From Geodermatophilus siccatus (GTDB lineage: Bacteria; Actinomycetota; Actinomycetes; Mycobacteriales; Geodermatophilaceae), in the NCBI RefSeq assembly GCF_900103785.1, contig NZ_FNHE01000007.1:1-64000 (forward strand): 64,000 nt of DNA. Reading direction: 5' to 3'. The notes under the pieces are model-generated. The model ran no database searches and had not been told where the DNA came from. It saw only the letters and a program-made list of their open reading frames with translations. Below, one piece after another: positions 1-10,200 of the stretch; position 1 is the stretch's first letter, and the number at the start of each line of letters is the position of its first letter. Made by a program: the position numbers and the translations under genes.

Positions 1-880
1 GAGCCCGAGGCGCTCGCGCTCGCCGCTGGGCAGGACGTCGACCTGGCCGTGGTCGACCGACTGCTCACCGGGGTGGCCCGCGAGCGGCCACACGCCGACG
101 TGGCCAAGGCGGTGGCCCACTACCTGGACCGGCTCGATGCTGATGGTCCCGAGCCCGATCCGACCGAGGGCCGCCGGCTGGTGCTGGCCAAGCAGGCGGA
201 TGGGAGTCTCACCGGCCGGTTCGACCTGGACGCGGTGGGTGGGGAGAGGCTGCAGGCGGCGCTGGAGGCCCTGGTGCAGGCCGGCCGGGCCGCCGCCGAC
301 GAGCGGACCCGCGCGCAGCGGCTGGCCGACGCGCTGGTGCAGCTGTGCGCCAACCAGCTGGCCGCCGGCAGCCTGCCGACGCTGCGCGGGCACAAGCCGC
401 AGGTCCTCGTCACGCTCGGCATCGAGGACCTGGTCGACCCCGCGATCGGCCGCGGCGCGGTGGAGATGGGCTTCGGCGCGCAGATCTCCCACCCGCGCCC
501 GCTGGCTGGCCTGCGACGGGCAGGTGACCCGCATCGTGCTGGGCCCGGACGGGGTGCCGCTGGACCACGGCCGCACGGTGCGGCTGTTCCCCGCCCACGT
601 GCGCCGCGCCGCCGAGGTGCGCGACGGCGGGTGCGTGTTCGCCGGCTGTGCGGCGCCCACCTGGTGGTGCGACGTCCATCATGTGCTGGCCTGGGTCGAC
701 GGCGGAGCGACCGACCTGGCCAACGCCGCGCTGCTGTGCGAGCGGCACCACACCAAGGTCCACCACGGCTTCCGGGTCGAGCGACGACCCGACGGGCGAT
801 GGCGCACCTGGCGACCCGACGGCACCGAGATCCGCACCGGACCCCAGCGCACCGGCCCACCCCTGGCCACCGCCGCCTGA
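1..880 (+). pseudogene. DUF222 / HNH endonuclease (13E12-repeat type), 5'-partial and frameshifted
   Basis: The frame is already open at base 1, so the gene starts before the window. The upstream part (frame of base 1) is the alpha-helical DUF222 region and runs to the residues FGAQIS. The product then continues only one base later, in the frame reading ARWLACDGQVTRIVLG. That part carries the HNH nuclease module: CVFAGC, CDVHHVLAW, the Asn of DLANAALLC, and CERHH. The two parts join cleanly if one C of the CCC at 488-490 is extra. These proteins are multicopy in actinobacteria, and their role as DNA endonucleases is inferred from the HNH motif. A frameshift of this kind means decay or a sequencing error; the sequence alone cannot separate the two. 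The stop is at 878-880. Confidence 0.85.
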
Positions 881-1038
881 TCCACGCCACCGTCGGCAGC
901 CGACCGATGCCTACCCCTGGCGCCGACCGGCTGCCGGCTGCCCGTGCGTCGGCACGGACGCTGGAGCGGGAAGGGCTCGAGGACCGCGGCCACGGTGAGG
1001 CCGGCCAGGACGACGAGGAACCGGCCCTCGGCGCTCAC
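881..1038 (-). other. Possible remnant of a gene downstream of the his operon
   Basis: A GTG at 1036-1038 overlaps the TGA of the small membrane gene (GTGA). It opens a frame beginning VSAEGRFLVVLAGL, which looks like the start of a membrane segment. After about 25 residues the translation turns Arg-rich and runs antisense into the HNH gene without a recognisable domain. I read it as the 5' end of a translationally coupled gene whose remainder was lost where the HNH gene now lies. It may also be a chance overlap. Open reading continues to 679. Confidence 0.3.
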
Positions 1039-1211
1039 ACCAGCCGCAGGACGCCCGACGCCGTGGCGAGCACCGCGGCGATCAGCAGCACGACGGCGAA
1101 GGCGACCTGCGGGCCGGTGCGCCCCTTCGTGTCGTGGTCGGCCTTCCAGATGCTCCACGCGCCGCCGAGCAGGAAGCCGCCGAGGACGAGCAGCAGGACC
1201 GCGAAGGTCAC
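1035..1211 (-). CDS. Small membrane protein of the his operon (58 aa)
   Basis: A short frame starts at GTG 1209-1211, 28 bases after the hisB stop, and encodes 58 residues with two hydrophobic segments. The first is FAVLLLVLGGFLLGGAW (about 3-19) and the second is VAFAVVLLIAAVLATASGVL (about 36-55). A polar stretch, KADHDTKGRTGPQ, joins them. A small unnamed membrane protein immediately after hisB is also found in other actinobacterial his operons. Position and coupling suggest co-transcription with hisDCB. No enzymatic motif is visible and the function is unknown. Confidence 0.65.
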   Translation of the reverse strand: MTFAVLLLVLGGFLLGGAWSIWKADHDTKGRTGPQVAFAVVLLIAAVLATASGVLRLV

Positions 1212-1239
1212 GCGAGGAACCGGAGGTCGATCATCGGCG

Positions 1240-1836
1240 TCACAGAGCGCCCTTGGTGGAGGGGACGTCGGTGACCCGCGGGTCGATGGCGACGGCGGCC
1301 CGCAGCGCCCGCGCCAGCGCCTTGAACTGGCCCTCGACGATGTGGTGGGCGTCGCGGCCGGCGTAGAGCACCCGCACGTGCAGGCTGATCCGCGCGTTGA
1401 ACGCGAAGGACTCGAGCACGTGCTTGGTGAGCGACGTCGGGTAGTCCGGCCCGATCATCGGCGTCATGCCCTCCGGCTCGGCGTGCACGAAGTACGGCCG
1501 GCCGGAGAGGTCGACGGCCGCCTGCGCGAGCACCTCGTCCATCGGGATCGTCGCGTCGCCGTAGCGGGTGATGCCCTTCTTGTCCCCGAGGGCCTGCGCG
1601 AACGCCTGGCCGAGGGCGATGGCGACGTCCTCCACGGTGTGGTGGGCGTCGATGTGCAGGTCGCCGTCGGCCCGCACGGTGAGGTCGATGCCGCTGTGCT
1701 TGGACAGCGAGGTCAGCATGTGGTCGTAGAACCCGACCCCGGTGCTGATCGAGCTGGTGCCGGTGCCGTCGAGGTCCAGCTCGACGACGAGCTTGGTCTC
1801 GCTGGTCTCGCGCTCGACGCGTGCGGTACGACTCAT
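1240..1836 (-). CDS. hisB: Imidazoleglycerol-phosphate dehydratase HisB
   Basis: This 198-residue cytoplasmic Mn2+ enzyme converts imidazole glycerol phosphate to imidazole acetol phosphate in histidine synthesis. Both halves of the duplicated fold are visible: the metal-binding motif DAHHTVED near residues 63-70, and its counterpart [11 protein letters not shown] in the second half. The central GFYDHM and [10 protein letters not shown] motifs are also intact. Length matches the monofunctional actinobacterial form, not the bifunctional E. coli protein. The ATG at 1834-1836 follows a purine-rich GGGAG. It lies 76 bases after hisC in the same operon. Confidence 0.97.
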   Translation of the reverse strand: MSRTARVERETSETKLVVELDLDGTGTSSISTGVGFYDHMLTSLSKHSGIDLTVRADGDLHIDAHHTVEDVAIALGQAFAQALGDKKGITRYGDATIPMDEVLAQAAVDLSGRPYFVHAEPEGMTPMIGPDYPTSLTKHVLESFAFNARISLHVRVLYAGRDAHHIVEGQFKALARALRAAVAIDPRVTDVPSTKGAL

Positions 1837-1912
1837 GACGACGAGTCTCCCAGGTGGAGCTCGGCGACCACCTCACCCAGGGTGGTGCGAGGCGTCTGCC
1901 GGGCGGCGCCCA

Positions 1913-3016
1913 TCACGCGGCACCCTGCTCCCGGACGACCTCACCCAGCGCCGTGAGGAAGGCATCGGTCTCCTCCGTGGTGCCGGCCGTCACCCGCAGC
2001 CAGCCGGGCAGGCCGACGTCCCGGACGAGGACGTCGTGCTCGAGCAGCGCGCGCCACACGGCTGGGGCGTCGGCGAAGTGCCCGAACAGGACGAAGTTGG
2101 CGTCGCTCGGGACGCTCGTCAGCCCCAGGCCCGGCAGCGCGGCGACGATCCGGTCCCGCTCGGCCCGGACCGCGTCGACGGTCGCCAGCAGCGCCTCGGT
2201 GTGCGCCAGCGCCGTCCGCGCGGCCGCCTGGGTCAGCGACGACAGGTGGTAGGGCAGCCGGACCAGCTGCAGCGCGTCGACGACGGCGGGGTCGGCGGCC
2301 AGGTAACCCAGTCGCAGGCCCGCCATGCCGAACGCCTTGCTCATCGTCCGGCTCACCAGCAGCCGCGGCCGGCCGGGCAGCAGGGTGAGCGCCGACCGGG
2401 TACCGGTGCGGGCGAACTCGGTGTAGGCCTCATCGACGACGACCACGCCGTCGGTGGCGTCGTAGATCCTCGCGATCGTCTCGAGCGCGACCGCGGTGCC
2501 GGTCGGGTTGTTCGGGCTGGTCACGAAGACGACGTCGGGGCGGACCTCGCGCACCTGCGCGGCGGCCTGCGCGGCGTCGATGCTGAAGTCCTCCCGGCGG
2601 TGCCCGTCGACCCAGGCGGTGCCGGTGCCGGCCGAGATGATCGGGTGCATCGAGTAGGACGGCGTGAAGCCCAGCGCCGTCCGCCCTGCCCCACCGAAGG
2701 CCTGCAGGACCTGCTGCAGCACCTCGTTGGAGCCGTTGGCCGCCCAGACCTGGGCCGGCTCGACCGCCTCCCCGCTGGTCCGGCTCAGGTAGGCGGCCAG
2801 GTCGCGGCGCAGCTCGAGCGCGTCGCGGTCGGGGTAGCGGTTGAGCTGCAGCGCCGCGTGCCCCAGCGCCTCGCCCAGGTCGGCCAGCAGCTCCGGCGGC
2901 AGCGGGTGCGGGTTCTCGTTCGTGTTGAGCCGGTACTTGACCTGCAGCTGCGGGGCGCCGTAGGGCGTGCGGCCACGCAGCTCCGGCCGCAGCGGGAGCT
3001 CGTCGAGGGAGCTCAC
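1913..3016 (-). CDS. hisC: Histidinol-phosphate aminotransferase HisC
   Basis: This 367-residue fold-type I PLP aminotransferase transfers the amino group from glutamate to imidazole acetol phosphate. Visible are the N-terminal [11 protein letters not shown], the ring-stacking region [27 protein letters not shown], and the Schiff-base lysine K227 in [17 protein letters not shown]. The GTG start at 3014-3016 overlaps the hisD stop (GTGA), so translation is coupled. An upstream in-frame extension exists but is only the shadow of hisD. Confidence 0.97.
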   Translation of the reverse strand: MSSLDELPLRPELRGRTPYGAPQLQVKYRLNTNENPHPLPPELLADLGEALGHAALQLNRYPDRDALELRRDLAAYLSRTSGEAVEPAQVWAANGSNEVLQQVLQAFGGAGRTALGFTPSYSMHPIISAGTGTAWVDGHRREDFSIDAAQAAAQVREVRPDVVFVTSPNNPTGTAVALETIARIYDATDGVVVVDEAYTEFARTGTRSALTLLPGRPRLLVSRTMSKAFGMAGLRLGYLAADPAVVDALQLVRLPYHLSSLTQAAARTALAHTEALLATVDAVRAERDRIVAALPGLGLTSVPSDANFVLFGHFADAPAVWRALLEHDVLVRDVGLPGWLRVTAGTTEETDAFLTALGEVVREQGAA

Positions 3017-4317
3017 GACTTCTGCCGGGCGCGGACGGCGGCGGCGTGCGCGGGCAGGTCCTCGGCGCCGGCCAGGGCGTCGATGTGGTCGGCGACGTCG
3101 GCGAGGGCCCGCTCGTCGTACTCGACCAGGTGGATGCCGCGCAGGAACGACTGCACCGACAGGCCGCTGGAGTGGCGCGCGCACCCGCCGGTGGGCAGCA
3201 CGTGGTTGGAGCCGGCGATGTAGTCGCCCAGCGAGACCGGCGACCAGGCGCCGACGAACACCGCCCCGGCGTTGCGCACCCGCATCGCCACCTCGCGCGC
3301 GTTCCGGGTCTGGATCTCCAGGTGCTCGGCGGCGTAGGCGTCGACCACGCGCAGACCGGCGTCGACGTCGTCCACCAGCACGATGCCGGACTGGCTGCCC
3401 TGCAGCGCGGTGGTGATCCGGTCGGAGTGCTTGGTCGAGGCGACCTGCCCGGGCACCAGGTCGAGGACGGCCTCGGCGAGCGCCTCGCTGTCGGTGACCA
3501 GCACCGCGCCGGCCAGCGGGTCGTGCTCGGCCTGGCTGATCAGGTCGGCCGCGACGTGCACCGGGTCGGCGGTCTCGTCGGCGAGGATCGCCACCTCGGT
3601 CGGGCCGGCCTCGGAGTCGATGCCGATGAGCCCCCGCAGCAGCCGCTTGGCCGCCGTCACGTAGACGTTGCCGGGCCCGGTGACCATGTCGACCGGCTCG
3701 CAGGAGCCGGCGCCGTAGCCGAAGACGGCGATCGCCTGCGCCCCGCCGACGGCGTAGACCTCGGTGACGCCGAGCAGCGCGCACGCGGCCAGCACGCCGG
3801 GGTCGGGGAGGCCACCGTGGTCGCGCTGCGGCGGGGAGGCGACCGCGATCGACTCCACCCCGGCGATCTGCGCGGGGACGACGTTCATCACGACGCTGGA
3901 CAGCAGCGGCGCCAGCCCGCCGGGCACGTAGAGGCCGACGCGGCGCACCGGCAGCCAGCGCTCGGTGACCGTGCCGCCGGGGACGACGTCGGTGGTCACG
4001 TCGGTGCGGCGCTGGTCGGCGTGCACCGTCCGGACGCGGGCGATGGCCTCCTCGAGGGCGGCCCGGACGGCCGGGTCGATGCCGGCGAGCGCGGCGTCGA
4101 TCGCCTCCTGGGGGACGGCGAAGTCCTCGAGGTCGACGCCGTCGAGCCGGGCGGTGATCTCGCGGACGGCCTGGGCGCCGCGCACCCGCACGTCCTCGCA
4201 CAGCGGCCGGACCGTGGCCAGCACCGAGTCGATGTCGGTGGCGGCGCGGGGCAGCAGGCCGGCGAGCTCACGCAGCCCGGGCAGGGCGGATCCACGCAGG
4301 TCGATGCGGGCGAGCAC
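3013..4317 (-). CDS. hisD: Histidinol dehydrogenase HisD
   Basis: This 434-residue zinc enzyme oxidises L-histidinol to L-histidine in two NAD+-dependent steps. The chain begins VLARIDLRG. The family signatures are present: [27 protein letters not shown], and the C-terminal SNHVLPTGG with its Zn/substrate histidines. GTG 4315-4317 is preferred over the upstream ATG at 4437 because GGAGGT lies 7 bases before it and known HisD proteins begin here. It is the first gene of the his unit and is divergent from the LON-domain gene. Confidence 0.96.
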   Translation of the reverse strand: MLARIDLRGSALPGLRELAGLLPRAATDIDSVLATVRPLCEDVRVRGAQAVREITARLDGVDLEDFAVPQEAIDAALAGIDPAVRAALEEAIARVRTVHADQRRTDVTTDVVPGGTVTERWLPVRRVGLYVPGGLAPLLSSVVMNVVPAQIAGVESIAVASPPQRDHGGLPDPGVLAACALLGVTEVYAVGGAQAIAVFGYGAGSCEPVDMVTGPGNVYVTAAKRLLRGLIGIDSEAGPTEVAILADETADPVHVAADLISQAEHDPLAGAVLVTDSEALAEAVLDLVPGQVASTKHSDRITTALQGSQSGIVLVDDVDAGLRVVDAYAAEHLEIQTRNAREVAMRVRNAGAVFVGAWSPVSLGDYIAGSNHVLPTGGCARHSSGLSVQSFLRGIHLVEYDERALADVADHIDALAGAEDLPAHAAAVRARQKS

Positions 4318-4351
4318 GGGCGGACCTCCGGTGCGGGGACGGAACACCCCA

Positions 4352-4418
4352 GGGTAGCCGCCGGCGGTGGGCGCCCCGGCGTGCTGTCCCGTCCGGGGAC
4401 CGGGCCCACCCGTAGGCT
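4352..4418. promoter_or_regulatory. Divergent promoter region for hisD and the LON-domain gene
   Basis: On the minus strand TACCCT (4352-4357) is placed as a -10 element, giving a short leader of roughly 30 bases with GGAGGT before hisD. On the plus strand TAGGCT (4413-4418) ends 8 bases before the GTG at 4427 with no Shine-Dalgarno sequence, which suggests a leaderless mRNA. Only about 110 bases separate the two start codons. Assignments rest on TANNNT consensus and spacing alone. Confidence 0.5.
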
Positions 4419-4426
4419 CGCCAGCC

Positions 4427-5224
4427 GTGGACGTCATCCCGCTCTTCCCGCTGGGGACGCCGCTGTTCCCCGGGGTGGTCCTGCCGCTGCAGGTCTTCGA
4501 GCCGCGCTACCGGCGGCTGGTGCGCGACCTGCTGGAGCGTCCGGAGGACAGCACCCGCTGCTTCGGCGTGGTGGCCATCCGGCAGGGCTGGGAGGTCGAG
4601 GACGTCGCCCCGGCCGAGGCCCTCTACGACGTCGGCTGCACCGCGAGGCTGCAGACCGTGCGGCCGCAGCCGGACGGCGGGTTCCGCATCATCACGGTCG
4701 GCGGCGACCGCTTCCGGCTGCTCGACCTCGTCGTCGGGGAGGAGCCGCCCTATCTGCAGGCCGAGGTCGAGTGGCTGGCCGAGGAGGAGGCCGCCGAGGA
4801 GGCCGCCGGCGACCAGGAGGGCCTGGCCGCGCCCGGCGGGTGGCCGGCCGACCCGCAGCACGAGGACCTGGTGTCGGACGTGGCGCGCGGCTCGATGGAG
4901 GTGCTGGTGCGCGGGGTGGGAGACCTGTTCGGCCGCTACGTCACCGCCGTGGCCACCCTCACCGGGGACGTCGACGGTGAGGAGGCCGACACCTCCGAGC
5001 TGCTCGAGGCGGTCTCCGGCGAACCGCGGGCGCTGTCCTACCTGGTGGCCTCGGCGGCACTGCTGACCACCGAGGACCGGCAGGAGCTGCTGGCCGAGTC
5101 CGCCACCCGCCGGCGGCTGCAGACCGAGTCCCGGCTGCTGCGCCGCGAGCTGACCCTGCTGGAGACGATCGGTGCGGTGCCCGCGCCGCTGCAGCGCTTC
5201 ACCGGCCCGCGCAGCGTCAACTGA
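4427..5224 (+). CDS. LON substrate-binding domain protein (PUA-like)
   Basis: 265 residues. The N-terminal two thirds match the LON N-terminal (substrate-binding) domain: [28 protein letters not shown], in blocks, then [12 protein letters not shown], the YDVGCTARL turn and [14 protein letters not shown]. No AAA+ ATPase or Ser-Lys protease domain follows, so this is a stand-alone family member, not the Lon protease. The C-terminal part is acidic and helical. The function of these stand-alone proteins is not established. The GTG start sits 8 bases after a TAGGCT hexamer, so the message is probably leaderless. Confidence 0.85.
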   Translation: MDVIPLFPLGTPLFPGVVLPLQVFEPRYRRLVRDLLERPEDSTRCFGVVAIRQGWEVEDVAPAEALYDVGCTARLQTVRPQPDGGFRIITVGGDRFRLLDLVVGEEPPYLQAEVEWLAEEEAAEEAAGDQEGLAAPGGWPADPQHEDLVSDVARGSMEVLVRGVGDLFGRYVTAVATLTGDVDGEEADTSELLEAVSGEPRALSYLVASAALLTTEDRQELLAESATRRRLQTESRLLRRELTLLETIGAVPAPLQRFTGPRSVN

Positions 5225-5226
5225 GC

Positions 5227-5280
5227 GGACCCCGTCCTCCCCACCGCCCGCAGGCTCGCGCCGAGCCGCTGGACGGGGCT
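5227..5280 (+). terminator. Family I terminator-like palindrome (copy 1)
   Basis: It begins two bases after the stop of the LON-domain gene. CCCCGTCC (5230-5237) pairs with GGACGGGG (5271-5278). The enclosed arm carries CGCAGGCTCGCG, the complement of the loop sequence seen in the other copies. It is the only copy reading on the plus strand by itself and keeps the same orientation relative to its gene. Confidence 0.7.
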
Positions 5281-5353
5281 GACCCGGGACGGGCCCGCGG
5301 CGAGCCCGTGAACGGGACCGACGGGGCCGGAGGGGTGACCGTCGGGGCGTCGC

Positions 5354-6010
5354 CTAGGAGTGCAGGGCGTCCTCGGCGGCCGTGGTCTCGGGCACCGGGC
5401 GGCCGGCGTGCGGGACGGCCGGGACCGGATCGGGCCGGTCCAGGTCCTCGGAGGCGGTGAGCAGCGCGGAGACCACGTAGCCCAGGACGGCGAGGAACGG
5501 CGCCACCGCCAGCGCCGCGGGCGAGCCGAGCCGCAGCGGCGTGATCACGCGGGTGCCCACGGCGGCGAGCTCGGCCGGCGAGGGACCGGCGCCGAGCAGC
5601 TCGCCGAGCCTCCAGGCGGCGAGCGACGCCAGGACCGTGCCGAGGGCGAGGGCGAGCACGGTGGCGACCCCGCGCCGGCGTCGCAGGCGCCAGGCGGCCA
5701 GCCCGGCCACCAGCCCGAGGCCGGCCAGCACGAGGGTGAGGACGCCGTCGTCGGCGAAGAGCAGCTCGGCCGACGGGTGCCCGACGGGGACCGGACCGTC
5801 CGCGGTGACCTCGAAGGTCGCCCGCGGCGCCAGCGCCCACCAGAGCAGCCCGGCAGCCACCCCCGCCAGGAGCAGCACACCGACCAGCACGAGTGCGCCG
5901 CGCAGGTCGGCGCGCAGCTCGGCCCGGCCGGGCCACCGGGCACCGGCTCCCCAGCGGGCAGGGGGGACGGGCGGCGGCCCGGGGGGAACGGCTGCGGAGG
6001 TGCTGTCCAC
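5354..6010 (-). CDS. DUF2567-like integral membrane protein
   Basis: 218 residues with about four hydrophobic segments: LVLVGVLLLAGVAAGLLWW, VLTLVLAGLGLVAGLAAW, VATVLALALGTVLASLAAW and AVAPFLAVLGYVVSALL. After the first segment comes ALAPRATFEV, followed by an ELLFADDGV turn, a layout resembling the actinobacterial DUF2567 family. N- and C-terminal tails are Pro-rich. The GTG at 6010 is the best start because it precedes a hydrophilic MDSTSAAV-type N-terminus. The function is unknown. The gene converges on the LON-domain gene. Confidence 0.65.
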   Translation of the reverse strand: MDSTSAAVPPGPPPVPPARWGAGARWPGRAELRADLRGALVLVGVLLLAGVAAGLLWWALAPRATFEVTADGPVPVGHPSAELLFADDGVLTLVLAGLGLVAGLAAWRLRRRRGVATVLALALGTVLASLAAWRLGELLGAGPSPAELAAVGTRVITPLRLGSPAALAVAPFLAVLGYVVSALLTASEDLDRPDPVPAVPHAGRPVPETTAAEDALHS

Positions 6011-6126
6011 GACCCCAGTCAACCGCGTGGGGCGCCCCGGCCGCTGGCGCCCCTGCCCGGAGGTGGTGGCCGTGCGCCTGCGGGCGGTCCTCCGATCGAC
6101 GGCGGGAGCGCCGGGGCAGGTGTCAG

Positions 6127-6132
6127 TAGCCT
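6127..6132 (+). promoter_or_regulatory. -10 element (leaderless) of the SLAC1/TDT gene
   Basis: TAGCCT ends 7 bases before the GTG at 6140. No Shine-Dalgarno sequence is present, which fits a leaderless transcript. Confidence 0.45.
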
Positions 6133-6139
6133 TCCGCCC

Positions 6140-7198
6140 GTGAGCAGCGCGGGAGCGGCTCGCCGGCTGGACGAGGCCGCGCGCCGGCTGGCGCCGGGCT
6201 ACTTCGCCCTGGTGATGGCCAGCGGCATCGTCTCCATCGGGCTGGACCAGCACGGGCGGCACCTCCTGTCGGTACTCCCGCTGCTCGTGTGCGGAGTCTC
6301 CTACGCGGTGCTGCTCGTCCTCAGCGGGTGGCGTGTGCTGGTGCACCGCGATGCGGTACGCGCGGACCTGGCGGACCCCAACCGGGGCTTCGGCTTCTTC
6401 ACCTTCATCGCGGGCAGCAACGTCCTGGGGGTCCGCGTGGCCATGGACGGGCACCACGCCGTGGCCCTGGTGCTGCTGGCGGTCGCCGGAGCGGCGTGGC
6501 TCGTGCTGGGCTACCTCATCCCGTGGACCGCGGTCATGGTCCGGCACACGCGCCCGGCGCTCGGGGCCGCGGACGGCACCTGGTTCACCTGGGTGGTGGC
6601 CGTGCAGTCGATGGCCGTCTCCGCGGCGACCCTGGAGCCGGCGGTACCCGGCCTGCGCCACGCCCTGGCCGCGACTGCGGTGTTCTCCTGGTCGGTCGGC
6701 GTCTTCCTCTACGCAGCGGTCGGCGTCATGGTCTCCGCCCGGCTGCTGGCGTACGACCTGCGGGCGACCGACCTGACCCCGCCGTACTGGATCGCGATGG
6801 GCGCCACCGCCATCAGCGTCCTCGCCGGTGCGCGGATCGTGGACATGCGCCCCTCCCCGATGGTCGAGGCGACCCGGGGGCTGATCGCCGGTGTCGTGGT
6901 CCTCCTGTGGGCCTTCGGGACCTGGCTGATCCCCGTCCTCGTGGCGGCCGGGTGGTGGCGGCACCGGGTGCACCGCGTACCGCTGGTCTACGAGTCCTCG
7001 CTGTGGGCGATCGTCTTCCCCCTGGGCATGTACGCCGTCGCCGGCACGTCCCTCGCCCGGGTCGACGACCTGCCGCTGGCCGGTGCCGTGGGTGCCGTGG
7101 GCATCTGGATCGCGCTGGCTGCGTGGGGCGTGACGCTGCTGGCGATGCTGGCGCACCTGAGCCACGCCGCCGTCCGGCCCGGCGCCGACTCCGGCTGA
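6140..7198 (+). CDS. SLAC1/TDT (TehA/Mae1-type) transporter
   Basis: 352 residues with about ten transmembrane helices. The first helix, APGYFALVMASGIVSIGL, is the signature opening of the tellurite-resistance/C4-dicarboxylate (TDT, SLAC1) family. FGFFTFIAGSNVLGVR follows, and later a helix WSVGVFLYAAVGVMVSARL. The C-terminal block YESSLWAIVFPLGMYAVA matches the family's last conserved helices. It should sit in the cytoplasmic membrane and move a small anion or monocarboxylate/dicarboxylate; the substrate cannot be read from sequence. It is a single-gene unit, converging on dnaE1. Confidence 0.85.
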   Translation: MSSAGAARRLDEAARRLAPGYFALVMASGIVSIGLDQHGRHLLSVLPLLVCGVSYAVLLVLSGWRVLVHRDAVRADLADPNRGFGFFTFIAGSNVLGVRVAMDGHHAVALVLLAVAGAAWLVLGYLIPWTAVMVRHTRPALGAADGTWFTWVVAVQSMAVSAATLEPAVPGLRHALAATAVFSWSVGVFLYAAVGVMVSARLLAYDLRATDLTPPYWIAMGATAISVLAGARIVDMRPSPMVEATRGLIAGVVVLLWAFGTWLIPVLVAAGWWRHRVHRVPLVYESSLWAIVFPLGMYAVAGTSLARVDDLPLAGAVGAVGIWIALAAWGVTLLAMLAHLSHAAVRPGADSG

Positions 7199-7253
7199 CC
7201 GGGCCGACGGCGGTCGGCGGACCGACCGCGCTGCTGCTCCCCGCCCTACTGCT

Positions 7254-7284
7254 CCCCCACGCCGGGGCCCGCGCGGCGTGGGGG
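7254..7284. terminator. Bidirectional terminator between the SLAC1/TDT gene and dnaE1
   Basis: CCCCCACGCC (7254-7263) pairs perfectly with GGCGTGGGGG (7275-7284) around an 11-base loop. The stem extends by CTGCT/AGCAG with one bulge. It lies in the 101-base gap between two convergent genes. Confidence 0.75.
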
Positions 7285-7299
7285 CAGCAGGGCCCTCCC

Positions 7300-10200
7300 T
7301 CACAGCAGGGCGACGCTGGTCGGGCCCAGCAACGCCTTGATGTCACCCATCAGCGCCGTGCTGGGCCGCACCCGCAGGCCCTGGTCGAGCCGCAGTACGG
7401 TCTCGCGGCCGCCGTTGAGCAGCTTGAGGTGGACCTCGGTCGTGCCCGGGTGGCTGCCCAGGACCTCACGCAGCCGCTCGACGACCGGCGGGGTGCAGCG
7501 GGCCGCCGCCATCGAGACCAGCACCGGGCCGCGCGCGCCCTCGGTGAGCTCGGGGATGGTCACCTCGGAGCCGAACAGCGAGGGCTGGTCGTCGCGGCGG
7601 CTGATCCGGCCCTTGACCACGACGATCTGGTCGCGGACGACCTTCTCCGAGACCTCCGCCCACGTCTTCGGGAAGAACAGCACCTCGATGCCGGACTCGA
7701 GGTCCTCCAGGGTCGCGATGGCCCACGGCGCGCCCTGCTTGTTGGTGCGCGGGGCGACCGAGGTGAGGATGCCCGCGATGGTCACGTTGGCGCCGTCCTC
7801 GACGCCGCCGGCGTTGATCTCGGCGATCGGCGTGTCCGCGTTGGCCGCCAGCACGTGCTCCACGCCGTGCAGCGGGTGGTCGGAGACGTAGAGGCCGAGC
7901 ATGTCGCGCTCGAAGACCAGCCGCTCGGACTTCGACCAGTCCGCCGTGGGGACCGCGATGTCCAGCGCGCCGCTGAACGGGTCGTCGCCGCCCTCGTCCC
8001 CGAAGCTGCCGAAGAGGTCGAACTGCCCCTCGGCCTCCTTGCGCTTGAGCGCCATCGCCGAGTCGACGGCCTGGGCGTGGACGGCGACGATGCCCTGCCG
8101 GGAGTGGCCCAGGGAGTCGAACGCCCCGGCCTTGGCCAGGGACTCGATGACCTTCTTGTTGCAGGCGACCGTGTCGATCTTGCGCATGAAGTCCGCGAAG
8201 TCCTTGAAGGCGCCCTTCTCCTCGCGGGCCCGGCGGATCGAGTCGACGACGTTGTGCCCGACGTTGCGCACCGACGCCAGACCGAAGCGGATGTCGGTGC
8301 CGACGGCGGTGAAGTCCCAGGACGACTCGTTGACGTCCGGCGGGAGCACCTTGATGCCCATCCGCCGGCACTCGGCCAGGTAGATCGGCCGGCGGTCCTT
8401 GTCGTCGCCGACGCTGGTGAGCAACCCGGCCATGTACTCGGCCGGGTAGTTGGCCTTCAGGTAGGCGGTCCAGTAGGACACCAGGCCGTAGGCGGCCGAG
8501 TGGGCCTTGTTGAACGCGTAGTCGGCGAACGGGACGAGGATGTCCCACAGCGTCTTGATCGCGGCGTCGGAGTAGCCGCGCTCCTTCATGCCGGCCTCGA
8601 AGCCGACGAACTCCGCGTCGAGGACCGACTTCTTCTTCTTGCCCATCGCGCGGCGCAGCAGGTCGGCCTTGCCGAGGGAGTACCCGGCGACCTTCTGCGC
8701 GATCGCCATGACCTGCTCCTGGTAGACGATCAGGCCGTAGGTCGTGCCGAGGATGTCCTCCAGCGGCTCGGCCAGCTCCGGGTGGATCGGCGTGATCTCC
8801 TGCTGGCCGTTCTTGCGCAGCGCGTAGTTGGTGTGCGAGTTCGCACCCATCGGGCCGGGCCGGTAGAGCGCGCCGACGGCGGAGATGTCCTCGAAGTTGT
8901 CCGGCCGCATGAGGCGCAGCAGCGAGCGCATCGGCCCGCCGTCGAACTGGAAGACACCGAGGGTGTCACCGCGCGAGAGCAGCGCGTAGGTGGCCGGGTC
9001 GGTGAGGTCCTTGCTGATCTCGTCGAGGTCGATCGGCTCCTTGCCGTTCGCGACGATGTTGCGCAGCGCGTCGTCGATGACCGTGAGGTTGCGCAGGCCC
9101 AGGAAGTCCATCTTCAGCAGGCCGAGCGTCTCGCAGGTCGGGTAGTCGAACTGCGTGATGATCGCGCCGTCGGCCTCGCGCCGCATGATCGGGATCGAGT
9201 CGATCAGCGGGTACCGGCCGATGATGACCCCGGCGGCGTGCACGCCCCACTGGCGCTTCAGCCCCTCGAGCTTGCGCGCCTGGTCGACCACCTCGGCCGC
9301 GCCCGGGTCGGACTCGTAGCGGGCGCGGAACTCCGCGGCCTCCTTGTACCGGGGGTGCGCCGGGTCGAAGATCCCCGACAGCGGGATGTCCTTGCCCATG
9401 ACGGCCGGGGGCATCAGCTTGGTCAGCTCGTCGCCGACCGAGAACGGCCGGTCGAGCACGCGGGCGGCGTCCTTGATCGCGGCCTTGGCCTTGATGGTGC
9501 CGTAGGTGACGATCTGGCTGACCCGCTCCTCGCCGTACTTCTGCGACACGTACTGGATGACCTCGCCGCGGCGGCGGTCGTCGAAGTCGATGTCGACGTC
9601 GGGCATGGAGACGCGCTCGGGGTTGAGGAACCGCTCGAAGATCAGCCCGTGCGCCAGCGGGTCGAGGTCGGTGATGCCCATGGCGTAGGCGGCCAGCGAG
9701 CCCGCCGCCGAGCCACGGCCCGGGCCGACGCGGATGCCGTTGTCCTTGGCCCAGTTGATGAAGTCGGCGACCACGAGGAAGTACCCCGGGAAGCCCATCT
9801 GGGTGATGATCCCGACCTCGTAGTCGGCCTGCTTGCGCACGTGGTCGGGGATGCCGTTCGGCCAGCGCTTGTGCAGCCCGCGCTCGACCTCCTTGACGAA
9901 CCAGGAGGTCTCGTCCTCCCCCGGCGGCAGCGGGAACCGGGGCATCAGGTCCGCGCCCTCGGTGAAGCCGACCTCGCACTGCTCGGCGACCAGCAGCGTG
10001 TTGTCGCAGGCCGAGGCGAGCTCGTCGGGGAACAGCGCGCGCATCTCCGCGGCGCTCTTCAGGTAGTAGCCGTCACCGTTGAACTTGAAGCGGTTGGTCT
10101 CGTTGAGCCGCGACCCGGTCTGGATGCACAGCAGGGCGTCGTGGGCCTCGGCGTCCTCCTTGTGCGTGTAGTGCAGGTCGTTGGTGGCCAGCAGCGGGAT

